NCBI GenBank assembly: GCA_964247695.1
Contig: CAXTVI010000003.1
Location: forward strand, 87,990-151,989
Reading direction: 5' to 3'
Length of the DNA: 64,000 nt
DNA from: Lichenicoccus sp964247695
GTDB lineage: Bacteria > Pseudomonadota > Alphaproteobacteria > Acetobacterales > Acetobacteraceae
Shown: in pieces, positions 33,643 to 42,020 of the stretch
Position numbering within the stretch: position 1 is the first letter of the stretch
How the letters are laid out: each line of letters opens with the position of its first letter
The notes under the pieces: model-generated
Databases searched by the model: none
The model's input: the letters and a program-made list of their open reading frames with translations, nothing else
Told to the model about the DNA's origin: nothing
Position numbers and translations under genes: made by a program

Positions 33643-34029
33643 CTATTGGAGATCCGCGGGCCAGCGGGCGAGACGGGTGCGGTCCTGTTCCGGGGTCAGC
33701 GCCTGGGAGCCGTCATGCGGCCCCTGCGCGACCTGTGGCGGCAGGTTCGCCACCAGTTCCGGATGCGCCCAGCAATCGACGCGCCCGAGGCTGCGCGTGC
33801 AATACAGCGGCGGCTTCGGCGGCAGTTCCACCGGCGCGCAGTAGCTGTCGCCCTGGTCGAGCCGCACCACCGAGCAGTCGCGCCCGGTGAAGCCGGAATA
33901 GATCAGGTCGGGCACGCTGCGATGGAAGACCGCGACATCCACGCAGCCTGTCAGGCCCGGTAGCATCGCGGCGCAGGCCGCGGTTCCGAGACGGCGCAGG
34001 AGCGAGGGGCGGGCGGTCAGCGTCAGCAT
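33643..34029 (-). CDS. Small lipoprotein of unknown function
   Basis: A 128-residue product. The N-terminal hydrophobic segment ends in the lipobox LTGC with Cys29 as lipidation site (residue +2 is Val, so outer-membrane sorting is possible). Four more Cys (GRDCSVV, SYCAPV, YCTRS, DCWAHP) suggest two disulfides in the mature protein. The PPKPPLYCTRSLGRVDCWA segment looks conserved in character, but I do not recognise a family. Confidence 0.6.
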   Translation of the reverse strand: MLTLTARPSLLRRLGTAACAAMLPGLTGCVDVAVFHRSVPDLIYSGFTGRDCSVVRLDQGDSYCAPVELPPKPPLYCTRSLGRVDCWAHPELVANLPPQVAQGPHDGSQALTPEQDRTRLARWPADLQ

Positions 34030-34176
34030 CCATCCATTCTGCGCACCACAAGGTGAAGGAAGCGTTCGCGGCCGCCCCGCGAGCGGTTCGGTTGCCCGGC
34101 CCAGGCCTCGCCGCTATGGTCCGCCGCGCCGACGCGGGAGCGCGGCACTGCGCGGGCAACGGGGAACACGGCGACA

Positions 34177-34890
34177 TTGGCCGACGACATCTTCAAGGAG
34201 ATCGACGAGGACCTGCGCGCGGAGCGGATGCGCGCGGCCGGACGCCGCTACGGCGCCGCCGCGATCGCGGCCGTCGTGGTGGTCGCGGCCGGCGTCGGCC
34301 TCTGGCAGTTCCAGGTCTGGCGGCAGGGGCAGGCGGCGCAGGCGACCGCCTCGGTGTTCTTCAGCGCGATGAAGCAGGCCGACAGCAGCCGGTCCGCCGG
34401 AGGCGCTGCCGCGCAGCAGGCGGTGCCGCTGTTCGAGCAGGTGGAGCGCGACGGGCCGGAAGGGTATCGCACCCTGGCGCGCTTCCGGCAGGCGCAGATC
34501 GTCTGGGACGCCGGCGACCACAAGGCGGCGCTCGCCCTGTGGAGCGCCATCGACCAGGATGCGTCAGCCGATCCCGACCTGCGTGGCCTGGCCGACCTGC
34601 TCTGGGTGCAGCACCAGGTGGATGACGGCGATCCGGCGCTTCTGGAGTCGCATCTCGGCACGTTGAGCCGCCCCGGCGCGCCCTGGCGCCCGATGGCGCA
34701 GGAACTGGACGCGCTGATCGACCTGCGCACCGGGCATGTGTCCGAGGCGAAGCGCAAGCTCGCGATGCTGAGCGAGGATGGCGCTGCTTCCGAGGAGCTG
34801 CGCAACCGGGCTGCCGGCCTGAACGAGACAGTCGACGACACCAGGCCGGCGGATCCGACCGCGGCTGCGACCAAGAAGAGCCCCGGATGA
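34177..34890 (+). CDS. YfgM-like TPR membrane protein
   Basis: A 237-residue protein: short cytoplasmic N-terminus (ADDIFKEIDEDLRAERM), one membrane helix (about residues 27-44) and a periplasmic helical-repeat part. The matching E. coli gene yfgM lies directly upstream of bamB and der, exactly as here; YfgM attaches to the SecYEG translocon and links it to periplasmic chaperones. TTG start at 34177; no better start is near the conserved N-terminus. The end overlaps bamB by four bases. Confidence 0.75.
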   Translation: MADDIFKEIDEDLRAERMRAAGRRYGAAAIAAVVVVAAGVGLWQFQVWRQGQAAQATASVFFSAMKQADSSRSAGGAAAQQAVPLFEQVERDGPEGYRTLARFRQAQIVWDAGDHKAALALWSAIDQDASADPDLRGLADLLWVQHQVDDGDPALLESHLGTLSRPGAPWRPMAQELDALIDLRTGHVSEAKRKLAMLSEDGAASEELRNRAAGLNETVDDTRPADPTAAATKKSPG

Positions 34891-36260
34891 GCGACATGGC
34901 CGATACTCGGGTTCTGCTCAGCCGCCGCCGCGCGTTGCTGGGTGGCGCGGCTCTCGCCCTGGCGGCGCCGGCCGCCGGCTGCGGGCTGTTCGACGAGGAC
35001 GCGAAGCCGATCCTGGTCGGAAGGCGCGAGAACGTGCTGAGCGTCGGCGCCGGCCTCACCGTTGATCCCGCCGATACCCGCCCCATCAGCCTGCCGGCGC
35101 CGGTTCCGGTCCCGTCCTGGCCGCAGCCCGGCCGGGTGCCAAGCCATGAGAGCGTGAACGCGGCGGTTTCCGGCCCGCTTCCGACCGCGGACAGCAAGCC
35201 GGCCTGGTCGGCCAGGATCGGCGTCGGTGCGAACGGCGCCGGCGTGCTTGCGGCGCAGCCGGTGGTCGATGGCGGCCGGGTCTTCACCATGGACGGCGCC
35301 GGCGTGATCACGGCGTTCGCGCTGGAGACCGGCGAGCAGATCTGGCGCACGCCGACCAAGCCGCGAAAGATGCGCTCGTCGAACATCGGCGGCGGTCTCA
35401 CGGTCGCGGACGGCACGATCTACGTGGTCGACGGCGTCGCCGAGAGCCTGGCGCTCTCGGCGCATGACGGCTCCATCAGATGGCGCGTGGATGTCGGCAC
35501 CCCCGGACGCTCGGCGCCCACCGTGATGAACGGGCGCATGGTGTTCGGCACCATCGACGAGCGGCTGATCGCGCTGGAGACCGGCAGCGGCAGGCAGCTC
35601 TGGAACTATGCGGCGACGCCGTCGGCGACCATCGTGTTCGGCCAGCCGGCGCCGGCGATCGTGGACAATGTGGTGCTGGCCGGGTTCGGCTCCGGCGACA
35701 TTGCCGCGGTGCGCCTCGAAACCGGCGAGGCCGTGTGGAGCGATACCCTCGGCGCGGTCGGCGGCCGCAACTCGATCATGGATTTCTCCTCGATCCACGG
35801 ATTGCCGGTGATCGCCGACGGGACCGCGTACGTCATCAGCATCGGACGGGTGCTGACGGCGCTCGACATGCGCTCCGGGCGTCGGCTGTGGGAGCGCACG
35901 GTCAGCGGCAAGGACGGGCTGGTGGTCATCGATGACTGGCTGTTCCTGCTGTCATCGGACGAGCAGCTGGCGTGCCTCGACCGCGTCTCCGGGCATGTCC
36001 GCTGGGTCAGCCAGCTGCCGCGCTTCCGCAACACCAAGACCCAGAAGGGCGCCATCGTCTGGACCGGGCCGGTGCTCGCGAACGGGCGCCTGGTCTGTGT
36101 CAGCGACTTCAACAAGCAGACGATGATCAGCGTGGATGCGGTGACCGGCGCGCTCGGGCCCGCCATCAAGCTGAAGGCGACCTCCGGGCTGACGCCGACG
36201 GTGGCGGGTGGGAAGCTGCTGCTGATCACCGACGATGGCCGATTGACGGCGTATGGCTGA
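34887..36260 (+). CDS. bamB: Outer-membrane assembly lipoprotein BamB
   Basis: A 457-residue lipoprotein: an Arg-rich N-terminus, hydrophobic stretch and lipobox AAGC (about residue 32), then an eight-bladed beta-propeller with PQQ-like repeats (VFTMDGAGVITAFALETGEQIW, IYVVDGVAESLALSAHDGSI split across blades; RLIALETGSGRQLWNYA; ALDMRSGRRLWERTV). BamB supports the BAM complex in folding outer-membrane proteins. The neighbours yfgM and der are the conserved context. The end overlaps der by eight bases. Confidence 0.88.
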   Translation: MSDMADTRVLLSRRRALLGGAALALAAPAAGCGLFDEDAKPILVGRRENVLSVGAGLTVDPADTRPISLPAPVPVPSWPQPGRVPSHESVNAAVSGPLPTADSKPAWSARIGVGANGAGVLAAQPVVDGGRVFTMDGAGVITAFALETGEQIWRTPTKPRKMRSSNIGGGLTVADGTIYVVDGVAESLALSAHDGSIRWRVDVGTPGRSAPTVMNGRMVFGTIDERLIALETGSGRQLWNYAATPSATIVFGQPAPAIVDNVVLAGFGSGDIAAVRLETGEAVWSDTLGAVGGRNSIMDFSSIHGLPVIADGTAYVISIGRVLTALDMRSGRRLWERTVSGKDGLVVIDDWLFLLSSDEQLACLDRVSGHVRWVSQLPRFRNTKTQKGAIVWTGPVLANGRLVCVSDFNKQTMISVDAVTGALGPAIKLKATSGLTPTVAGGKLLLITDDGRLTAYG

Positions 36261-37680
36261 GCCCGACGCACCCGGTGGCGAGAGTGGGGTTCCGTATCTG
36301 CCGGTCGTGGTCATCGTCGGCCGGCCCAATGTCGGCAAGTCCACCCTGTTCAACCGGCTGGCGGGACGGCGGCATGCGCTGGTCGCCGACACGCCCGGGG
36401 TGACACGCGACCGCAAGGATGCGGAGGCGATGCTGCGTGGCCGCCGAGTGCGGCTGATCGATACCGCGGGTCTCGAGGAGGCGGCGCCGGAGAGCCTGTA
36501 CGGGCGCATGCGGGCCTCGTCGGAACTGGCGGTGGCGCAGGCCGACCTGATCCTGTTCTGCATCGATGCGCGCTCCGGCATCACGCCGGCCGACCAGCAC
36601 TTCGCGAACTGGCTGCGTCGGCAGGGGCGTCCGGTGCTGCTGGTCGCCAACAAGACCGAGGGCCGCGCGGGTGCCGCGGCCGCAATGGAGGCGTACAGCC
36701 TCGGGCTGGGCAGTCCGCTTGCGATCTCGGCCGAGCACGGCGAGGGCATTGCCGACCTGATGGGCGAGATCGCGGACCGGGTTCCCCCGGAGGCCGTACC
36801 GGAAGCGTCCGACGATGTACAGGAGCCCCAGGAGGGCGACGAGGCGCTCGAACTGCCTCCGCGTCCGCCGGGACCGTTGAAGCTGGCGATCATCGGACGT
36901 CCGAATGCTGGCAAGTCGACCCTGCTGAACCGGCTTTTGGGCGAGGAGCGCATGATCACCGGCCCGGAGGCTGGCCTCACCCGCGACAGCGTGGCGGTGC
37001 GGTTTGCCGACGAGATCGGGCCCATCGAGCTTGTCGATACGCCTGGCATGCGGAAAAAGGCGCGCGTCGACCTGCCGCTCGAGAAGATGTCGGTGTCGGC
37101 CTCGATCGAGGCGCTGAAGATGGCCGAGATCGTGGTGCTGACGATTGATGCGACGCTCGGCGTGCACGAGCAGGACCTGCAGATCGCCCGCCTGATCGAG
37201 CGCGAAGGTCGCGGCTGCGTGCTGGCGCTGAACAAGTGGGACGCGGTCGAGGACCGGATCACGACGCGCAAGGCGATCTCGGACCGCATCGAGTTCTCGC
37301 TGTCGCAGATGCGCGGCATCCCGGTGGTGGCGTTCTCGGCACTGACCGGGGCCGGCATCAAGCGGCTGCTGCCGACCGTTCGCGCGGCGCACGAGGTCTG
37401 GAACAAGCGGGTGCCGACCGGGGAGCTGAACCGCTGGTTCGAGGCGGCGCTGGAGCGGCATACGCCCCCTCTGGTCGAGGGCAGGCGGCTCAAGCTGCGC
37501 TACATCACCCAGGCCAAGGCACGGCCGCCGACCTTCATCATCTTCGGCACCCGGGCGGAGATGCTGCCCGAGGACTATCAGCGCTATCTGGTGAACGGCC
37601 TGCGCGAGCACTTCAAGATGCCCGGCACGCCGATCCGGCTGCAGTTGCGCGGCACCAAGAACCCCTATGCGGACTCCTGA
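36253..37680 (+). CDS. der: Ribosome-assembly GTPase Der (EngA)
   Basis: A 475-residue protein with two G domains in tandem, unique to Der. G1 motifs are GRPNVGKS (first) and GRPNAGKS (second); G3 is DTAGLEE and DTPGMRK; G4 is NKTEG and NKWD. The C-terminal KH-like domain ends in the usual IRLQLRGTKNPY. Der acts late in 50S subunit maturation. The first G4 reads NKTEG, matching the family norm NKxE. ATG at 36253 lies inside the bamB end. Confidence 0.96.
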   Translation: MAEPDAPGGESGVPYLPVVVIVGRPNVGKSTLFNRLAGRRHALVADTPGVTRDRKDAEAMLRGRRVRLIDTAGLEEAAPESLYGRMRASSELAVAQADLILFCIDARSGITPADQHFANWLRRQGRPVLLVANKTEGRAGAAAAMEAYSLGLGSPLAISAEHGEGIADLMGEIADRVPPEAVPEASDDVQEPQEGDEALELPPRPPGPLKLAIIGRPNAGKSTLLNRLLGEERMITGPEAGLTRDSVAVRFADEIGPIELVDTPGMRKKARVDLPLEKMSVSASIEALKMAEIVVLTIDATLGVHEQDLQIARLIEREGRGCVLALNKWDAVEDRITTRKAISDRIEFSLSQMRGIPVVAFSALTGAGIKRLLPTVRAAHEVWNKRVPTGELNRWFEAALERHTPPLVEGRRLKLRYITQAKARPPTFIIFGTRAEMLPEDYQRYLVNGLREHFKMPGTPIRLQLRGTKNPYADS

Positions 37681-37718
37681 GCCAGTCGCCTGACAGAGCT
37701 GCGAAGCGCTCGCGTCTC

Positions 37719-38849
37719 GTGGTCTCGATCACCTTTGCCGCGCACGGCACGTTGTTCGGGACCTGGGCGACGCTCATCCCGCTGGTCAAGGAACGCCTGC
37801 GGCTCGGTACCGGAGTGCTCGGGCTGGTGCTGATCTGCGCCGCCGTCGGCGGGGTGGTTGCCATCCAGGTCGCGCCACGCCTGATGCGCGTCGTCGGCGC
37901 CTGCGGCCTGCAACGTGCCGGCATGCTGCTGGGCTGCCTGATGCTGCCGATGGCCGTGATCGCACCCGGCGCCTGGCAGCTCGCGGCCGTGCTGCTGCTG
38001 ATGGGGGCTGGGATCGGGACGGTCGACCTGGTGATGAATGCCCAGGCGGTGCAGGTCGAGGCACGCATGGGGCACCCGGTGATGTCGGGGCTGCACGGGC
38101 TGTGGAGCCTCGGGGCGCTGACGGGCGCAGGTGCCGGAGGGCTGCTGCTGACGCTGCTGTCGCCGCTCCGGCAGGCGGCCCTGCTGGCTGGCACGGCCTT
38201 CGTCGCGGTGCTGCTGGTTTCGCGCGCCATGCTGCCGATGCAGGAGGGCCGGGAGCATGATGCTCCAGGGGCGTCGAGGCTTCTGCGGCGCCCGGCGCTG
38301 ATCCTGACCGGGGCGATGATGGGGCTGGCCTTCGGGATCGAGGGCGCTCTGCTCGATTGGAGTGCGATCTTCCTGCGCGAGTATCACCATGTTCCGGAGG
38401 CGGCCGCCGGCCTCGGCTACGCGGCATTCGCCGGCGCCACCCTCTGCGGCCGGCTGTGCGGGGACCGGGTGCGGGCGCGGCTGGGCGACCGGACGGTGCT
38501 GGCCGGGGTCGCGCTTGGCGGCGGCTGCCTCGCGCTGGCCGTGCTGGCGCCGGTGGCCTGGCTCACCGTGCTCGGCTTCGCGTTGACCGGGCTCGCGCTG
38601 TGCAACGCGGCACCGATCCTGTTCAACGTCGCCGGCCGCATCGGCGCGGGCGGCGGATCGGCCGGTTCGACGCGTGCCGTCGGTGGCGTGACCACGCTGG
38701 CCTATGCGAGCGTCATGGCGGCGCCACCGCTGATCGGCCTCGTGGCGCAGCGGACCTCGCTGGCCGCGGCACTCGGCCTCGTCGCCGGGATGGCGGTATT
38801 GCTTGGCGCGGCTGCCTTCAGGCTGCCGGTACGGGTCGCGTCGGCCTGA
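37719..38849 (+). CDS. MFS transporter
   Basis: A 376-residue membrane protein with about 12 hydrophobic helices. FAAHGTLFGTWATLIPLVKERL and the downstream GLVLICAAVGGVVAIQ fit the first helices and loop 2-3 of the fucose-permease-like MFS group; GLHGLWSLGALTGAGAGG is the helix 5 region. Start is uncertain: no ATG is available, and the GTG at 37719 places the N-terminus just before helix 1, with the frame open back to the der stop. Substrate unknown. Probably cotranscribed with der. Confidence 0.78.
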   Translation: MVSITFAAHGTLFGTWATLIPLVKERLRLGTGVLGLVLICAAVGGVVAIQVAPRLMRVVGACGLQRAGMLLGCLMLPMAVIAPGAWQLAAVLLLMGAGIGTVDLVMNAQAVQVEARMGHPVMSGLHGLWSLGALTGAGAGGLLLTLLSPLRQAALLAGTAFVAVLLVSRAMLPMQEGREHDAPGASRLLRRPALILTGAMMGLAFGIEGALLDWSAIFLREYHHVPEAAAGLGYAAFAGATLCGRLCGDRVRARLGDRTVLAGVALGGGCLALAVLAPVAWLTVLGFALTGLALCNAAPILFNVAGRIGAGGGSAGSTRAVGGVTTLAYASVMAAPPLIGLVAQRTSLAAALGLVAGMAVLLGAAAFRLPVRVASA

Positions 38850-38946
38850 CACGGGCGCAGGGGCGCCTGGCGACGCTGCCCCCGGGCCGGTGGCGAGGCC
38901 GGACGGTCGCTCCTCATTGCCGTCATCGGGAGGTCCCGGGTGAGCC

Positions 38947-41055
38947 TCAGAACCCTGTCGTTGCACTCAGGAAGATGCGTCGCTCCACGGGAGGAGCGGC
39001 CGCCTCCAGGGTGTGCGAGTTGTCGAACTGCAAGACCGAGAGCGCCAGTGTCGCGTTGCGGGTCACCTTGTAGGCGAGGCGGCCATTGAGCACGACGTAG
39101 TTGCCGATCGTCACCGGCACGAGGGTGCTTCCGGTCGGATTGGCCGCAAAATCGGTGAAATGCGACTGCCAGCGTCCCTGCAGGTTCACTTCCCAGGCTC
39201 CACGCGTGTAGCCGACGCCGAGGACCACGACATGGGCAGGCGTGCCGCTCCGATATTCCTGCGGACTATAGACGCCGCCCCGATTGATCGAGAGATGGTC
39301 AAAGATGGAAATATGCGAGTAGCTCGCGTTCCAGCGAAGGCCGAACGGCGCCTCGCCATGGAGCCCGAGTTCGCCCCCGAGAGCAGAACTGTTGCCGACG
39401 TTCGCGGCCGGGAGGATCATCCCCTGGGTGCCGTTCGGCAGAGGGCCGATGTCGACGGGGGTCGCTTCGTACGGGTTGGAGATGATGTCGTCCGTGCGCT
39501 GTGCGAAAACAGCCAGACGGATGGTGGACAGAACTGCCGGCAGAGAACGGTCCCAGTCGAACTCGGCGTTGGAAATGGCCGTAGCGTTCAGCTTGGGTTG
39601 TCCGACGAAGAAATCGGTCTGGTTCTGGTTGGCGTAGACCTCCACGTCCTGAAGGCCGAGGTCGTAGATGCTGGGCAACTGCAGCCCGCGCGCCGCCAGC
39701 AAGCGGAACGTGTCCTGCTCCGACCCCTTCCAGACCAGGCCGGAGTTGAAGCTTGGCTGGTTGATGGCGCGGTCGTTGTAGCTGGACGAGGTGTAGCCGG
39801 TTCCGACGAGCAGCGCGCCGTCCTGGTTGAGAACGAAATGGTCGAAACGGACAGCGTTGGTCAGCGTCAGGCTGGGTATGATCTGCCAGTCCCACATGAG
39901 GCTGGCAGAGAACACCTCGTAGCCTATGCGACCTGCGAGCGAATCCGAAGACGTTGCAGCATTGTTGCGGTAATCGAGGCCAAGGCGGAATGTCTGGCTT
40001 GCGGCCGGCTTCACGACGTCGCTCGCCTGCACGACGTAGACCGTGTCATGCAGGTCCACGCGCTCCGAGAAGCCGCTGTAGGTGTAGCGCAGTTCGTTGC
40101 GATATGCGCTCAGCCCGAGCAAGCCGAGCCGCGTGTCGTCGGACATGCCCAGGCGGGACCAGTTGGTGCGCTGGTAGTCGGTTCCGTAATACGGCGATGC
40201 GGTCGCTTCCCAGGCGCGGGTGTTGACGACGGCGCCCGAGGCGAAGAGCTCGACGCCCGGCGCGACGCGCAGGCGCCCGTCGATGTTGACGGCGCCACGC
40301 TCGGGTGAGGCGCGGTAGGGCAGGTCATCCGGGTTGACCGTCACCGGGTCGAAGTCGTTCGCGCGAAAGCCGTCGACCGAGACACGCACCGCGCCCATGT
40401 CGGTGATCGGGACGGTGCCCACCGCGGACAACGCCTTGTAGTCCTGCGTGCCGAAACGCACGGTTGCGGTGTTCACGCTGTCGTAAAGCGGGTTGTAGGT
40501 AATGATGTTGATGACGCCCGAGGCAGCGTTGAAGCCATAGAGGGCGGTGCTTGGGCCCTTGATCACTTCGATCTGGCGTATCTCGTCGAGCTGGACCGGC
40601 AGGGTATACCACTGCGTCCGCCCGAGGTCGTCGAGATAGACCTGCTGCCCGTTGACGAGCACCAGCAGGCGCGGATTGCTGGTCTCGTTATAGCCGCGTA
40701 CGCCGACGTCGGCCGCGGCGAACCCATAGCGCCGCACGTTCAGCCCGGCCACGAACTGGAGGATGTCGGGAATGTTGTCGGCGCCCGAGCGGCGGATGTC
40801 GTCGGCGGTGATGATGACCATGTTGGCCGGCACTTCGGAGACGCGCTGCAGCTTGCCCGTGGCGGAGGTGGTGACCGGCTCGCCGAGAAGCTGCTCGAGG
40901 TCGTCGTAATTGACGGCCTGGGCGTGCGCAGGAACCGGGAGGATGAGGGCGCAGAGCAGACTGATGGCGACCAGCCCGGGTTCACGCAGGCGGCGGTGCC
41001 ATGCAGCGTCGCCTGGGCCCGCGTCGTATCGGGCATCGCGTGGCGGCGCGGACAC
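38947..41055 (-). CDS. TonB-dependent outer-membrane receptor
   Basis: A 702-residue protein. The signal peptide ends at HAQA; the plug domain (about residues 60-165) has VTTSATGKLQRVSEVPA, NIPDILQFVAGLNVRRYG, LVNGQQVYLDDLG and EVIKGPSTALYGFNAASGVI. A 22-strand barrel follows and the chain ends in Phe, as outer-membrane barrels do. No cognate TonB/ExbBD is close. GTG start at 41055 with a strong GGAGGAG site inside the end of the YfiR-like gene one base upstream, so the two are translationally coupled. Ligand unknown. Confidence 0.9.
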   Translation of the reverse strand: MSAPPRDARYDAGPGDAAWHRRLREPGLVAISLLCALILPVPAHAQAVNYDDLEQLLGEPVTTSATGKLQRVSEVPANMVIITADDIRRSGADNIPDILQFVAGLNVRRYGFAAADVGVRGYNETSNPRLLVLVNGQQVYLDDLGRTQWYTLPVQLDEIRQIEVIKGPSTALYGFNAASGVINIITYNPLYDSVNTATVRFGTQDYKALSAVGTVPITDMGAVRVSVDGFRANDFDPVTVNPDDLPYRASPERGAVNIDGRLRVAPGVELFASGAVVNTRAWEATASPYYGTDYQRTNWSRLGMSDDTRLGLLGLSAYRNELRYTYSGFSERVDLHDTVYVVQASDVVKPAASQTFRLGLDYRNNAATSSDSLAGRIGYEVFSASLMWDWQIIPSLTLTNAVRFDHFVLNQDGALLVGTGYTSSSYNDRAINQPSFNSGLVWKGSEQDTFRLLAARGLQLPSIYDLGLQDVEVYANQNQTDFFVGQPKLNATAISNAEFDWDRSLPAVLSTIRLAVFAQRTDDIISNPYEATPVDIGPLPNGTQGMILPAANVGNSSALGGELGLHGEAPFGLRWNASYSHISIFDHLSINRGGVYSPQEYRSGTPAHVVVLGVGYTRGAWEVNLQGRWQSHFTDFAANPTGSTLVPVTIGNYVVLNGRLAYKVTRNATLALSVLQFDNSHTLEAAAPPVERRIFLSATTGF

Positions 41056-41056
41056 G

Positions 41057-41590
41057 CTACTCCTCCTTCACAAGCATGCGGAAGGCCTGCATGAACCGCA
41101 CGCCTGCCCGCTCGGCGGCGGCTCTGTCGATGACGATCTCCACCTTGGGCTCGCTGGTAAATCCGACGACGCAGTCGCCCGACCGGAGGCATTGCGGATC
41201 GGTCGAGATGGTCGGAACATGCAGGCGCTGTGCGGCGCTGAACACCGCGTCCATGTTCGCGCCAGGGCTCTGCGTAATGTAGAAGGCGTCGAAGCCGGTC
41301 GCCCGCACGAGCTGGTCAACCGGAACGAGGCGAGCCTGCAGCCGCACCCGACCGGTCGGCAGCCCGGTACCGATGATGGTCCGTATGCGTTCGGCCTCTC
41401 GCTGCGAATTGGGGTCGGCCGGCGAGACGGCGACCCCGACCACCACGGCACCGGTCACGCCGTCGCCGACATAGCCGAGGGTCCGGCCGAGGACCTGTGC
41501 GTCCTTGACGCTGAACTCCGCCTCAGCCGCCTGAACGGGCAGGACCCCCAGCGCAAGCAGGACCATGCCTGCGTATGGAACCCTCCGCAT
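41057..41590 (-). CDS. YfiR-like periplasmic protein (DUF4154 type)
   Basis: A 177-residue exported protein (signal peptide to about residue 21). The C-terminal block, CLRSGDC, VVGFTSEPKVEIVIDRAAAER and AGVRFMQAFRML, has the layout of YfiR: an invariant pair of Cys six residues apart near the end and a final FxVN/I-helix pattern. YfiR is a periplasmic repressor of a diguanylate cyclase in Pseudomonas. The gene forms a two-gene operon with a TonB-dependent receptor and is divergent from a GGDEF-EAL membrane protein, which supports the assignment. I cannot confirm family membership without a profile search. Confidence 0.6.
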   Translation of the reverse strand: MRRVPYAGMVLLALGVLPVQAAEAEFSVKDAQVLGRTLGYVGDGVTGAVVVGVAVSPADPNSQREAERIRTIIGTGLPTGRVRLQARLVPVDQLVRATGFDAFYITQSPGANMDAVFSAAQRLHVPTISTDPQCLRSGDCVVGFTSEPKVEIVIDRAAAERAGVRFMQAFRMLVKEE

Positions 41591-42020
41591 CGTCGCAGCT
41601 CAAGACCACGCCCGCAGGGACCATGCCGCCAGACAGGAAGTGCAGGCCGAAGAAAAACGACTGTATCGAATGTGATGAACCGGCCATGGTTGGGGCAACA
41701 GGGCTCCTTTTGACAGACGCACCACCGCTATCCTGTCAGCGAAAGCTTAACCAAAGCTTGACAGGCTGGACCGCAACACGAGGCCGGTGACGCAATGACC
41801 AGAGCGCGGTCAATCATTTCTTAGGTTCAGCCCGGCATCATGTACGGCGTGAGCGAGGAGCTTTGGCAGTGCCGTTGGCAGGGACAGACAGCACGGTGGG
41901 CGAGTGCCGCCGGCCGCATCGTGTCGCTTGGTGCGCATGAACGTGCTGACCCGTGCAGGGATGCGGCGACAGCCCGGTTTGGTTCCTGGTGTTATCAAGC
42001 CTCGGGGCGACCGGCGAAAC
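41591..42020. promoter_or_regulatory. Divergent control region between YfiR-like and GGDEF-EAL genes
   Basis: About 430 bases with noticeably lower GC in its centre (41640-41830). It contains TTGACA at 41710-41715 and again at 41758-41763, and two direct copies of AAAGCTT at 41742-41748 and 41753-41759, one helical turn (11 bases) apart, just before the second TTGACA. The pattern resembles a regulator site overlapping a -35, but no convincing -10 follows at the right distance. No gene is recognised inside. The downstream gene could start as early as the GTG at 41904. Confidence 0.35.

Noticed and set aside
38850..38946. Small gene between the MFS transporter and the TonB receptor
   Set aside because: The 97 bases contain no open frame with a start and ribosome site; it is a convergent spacer without a clear terminator.
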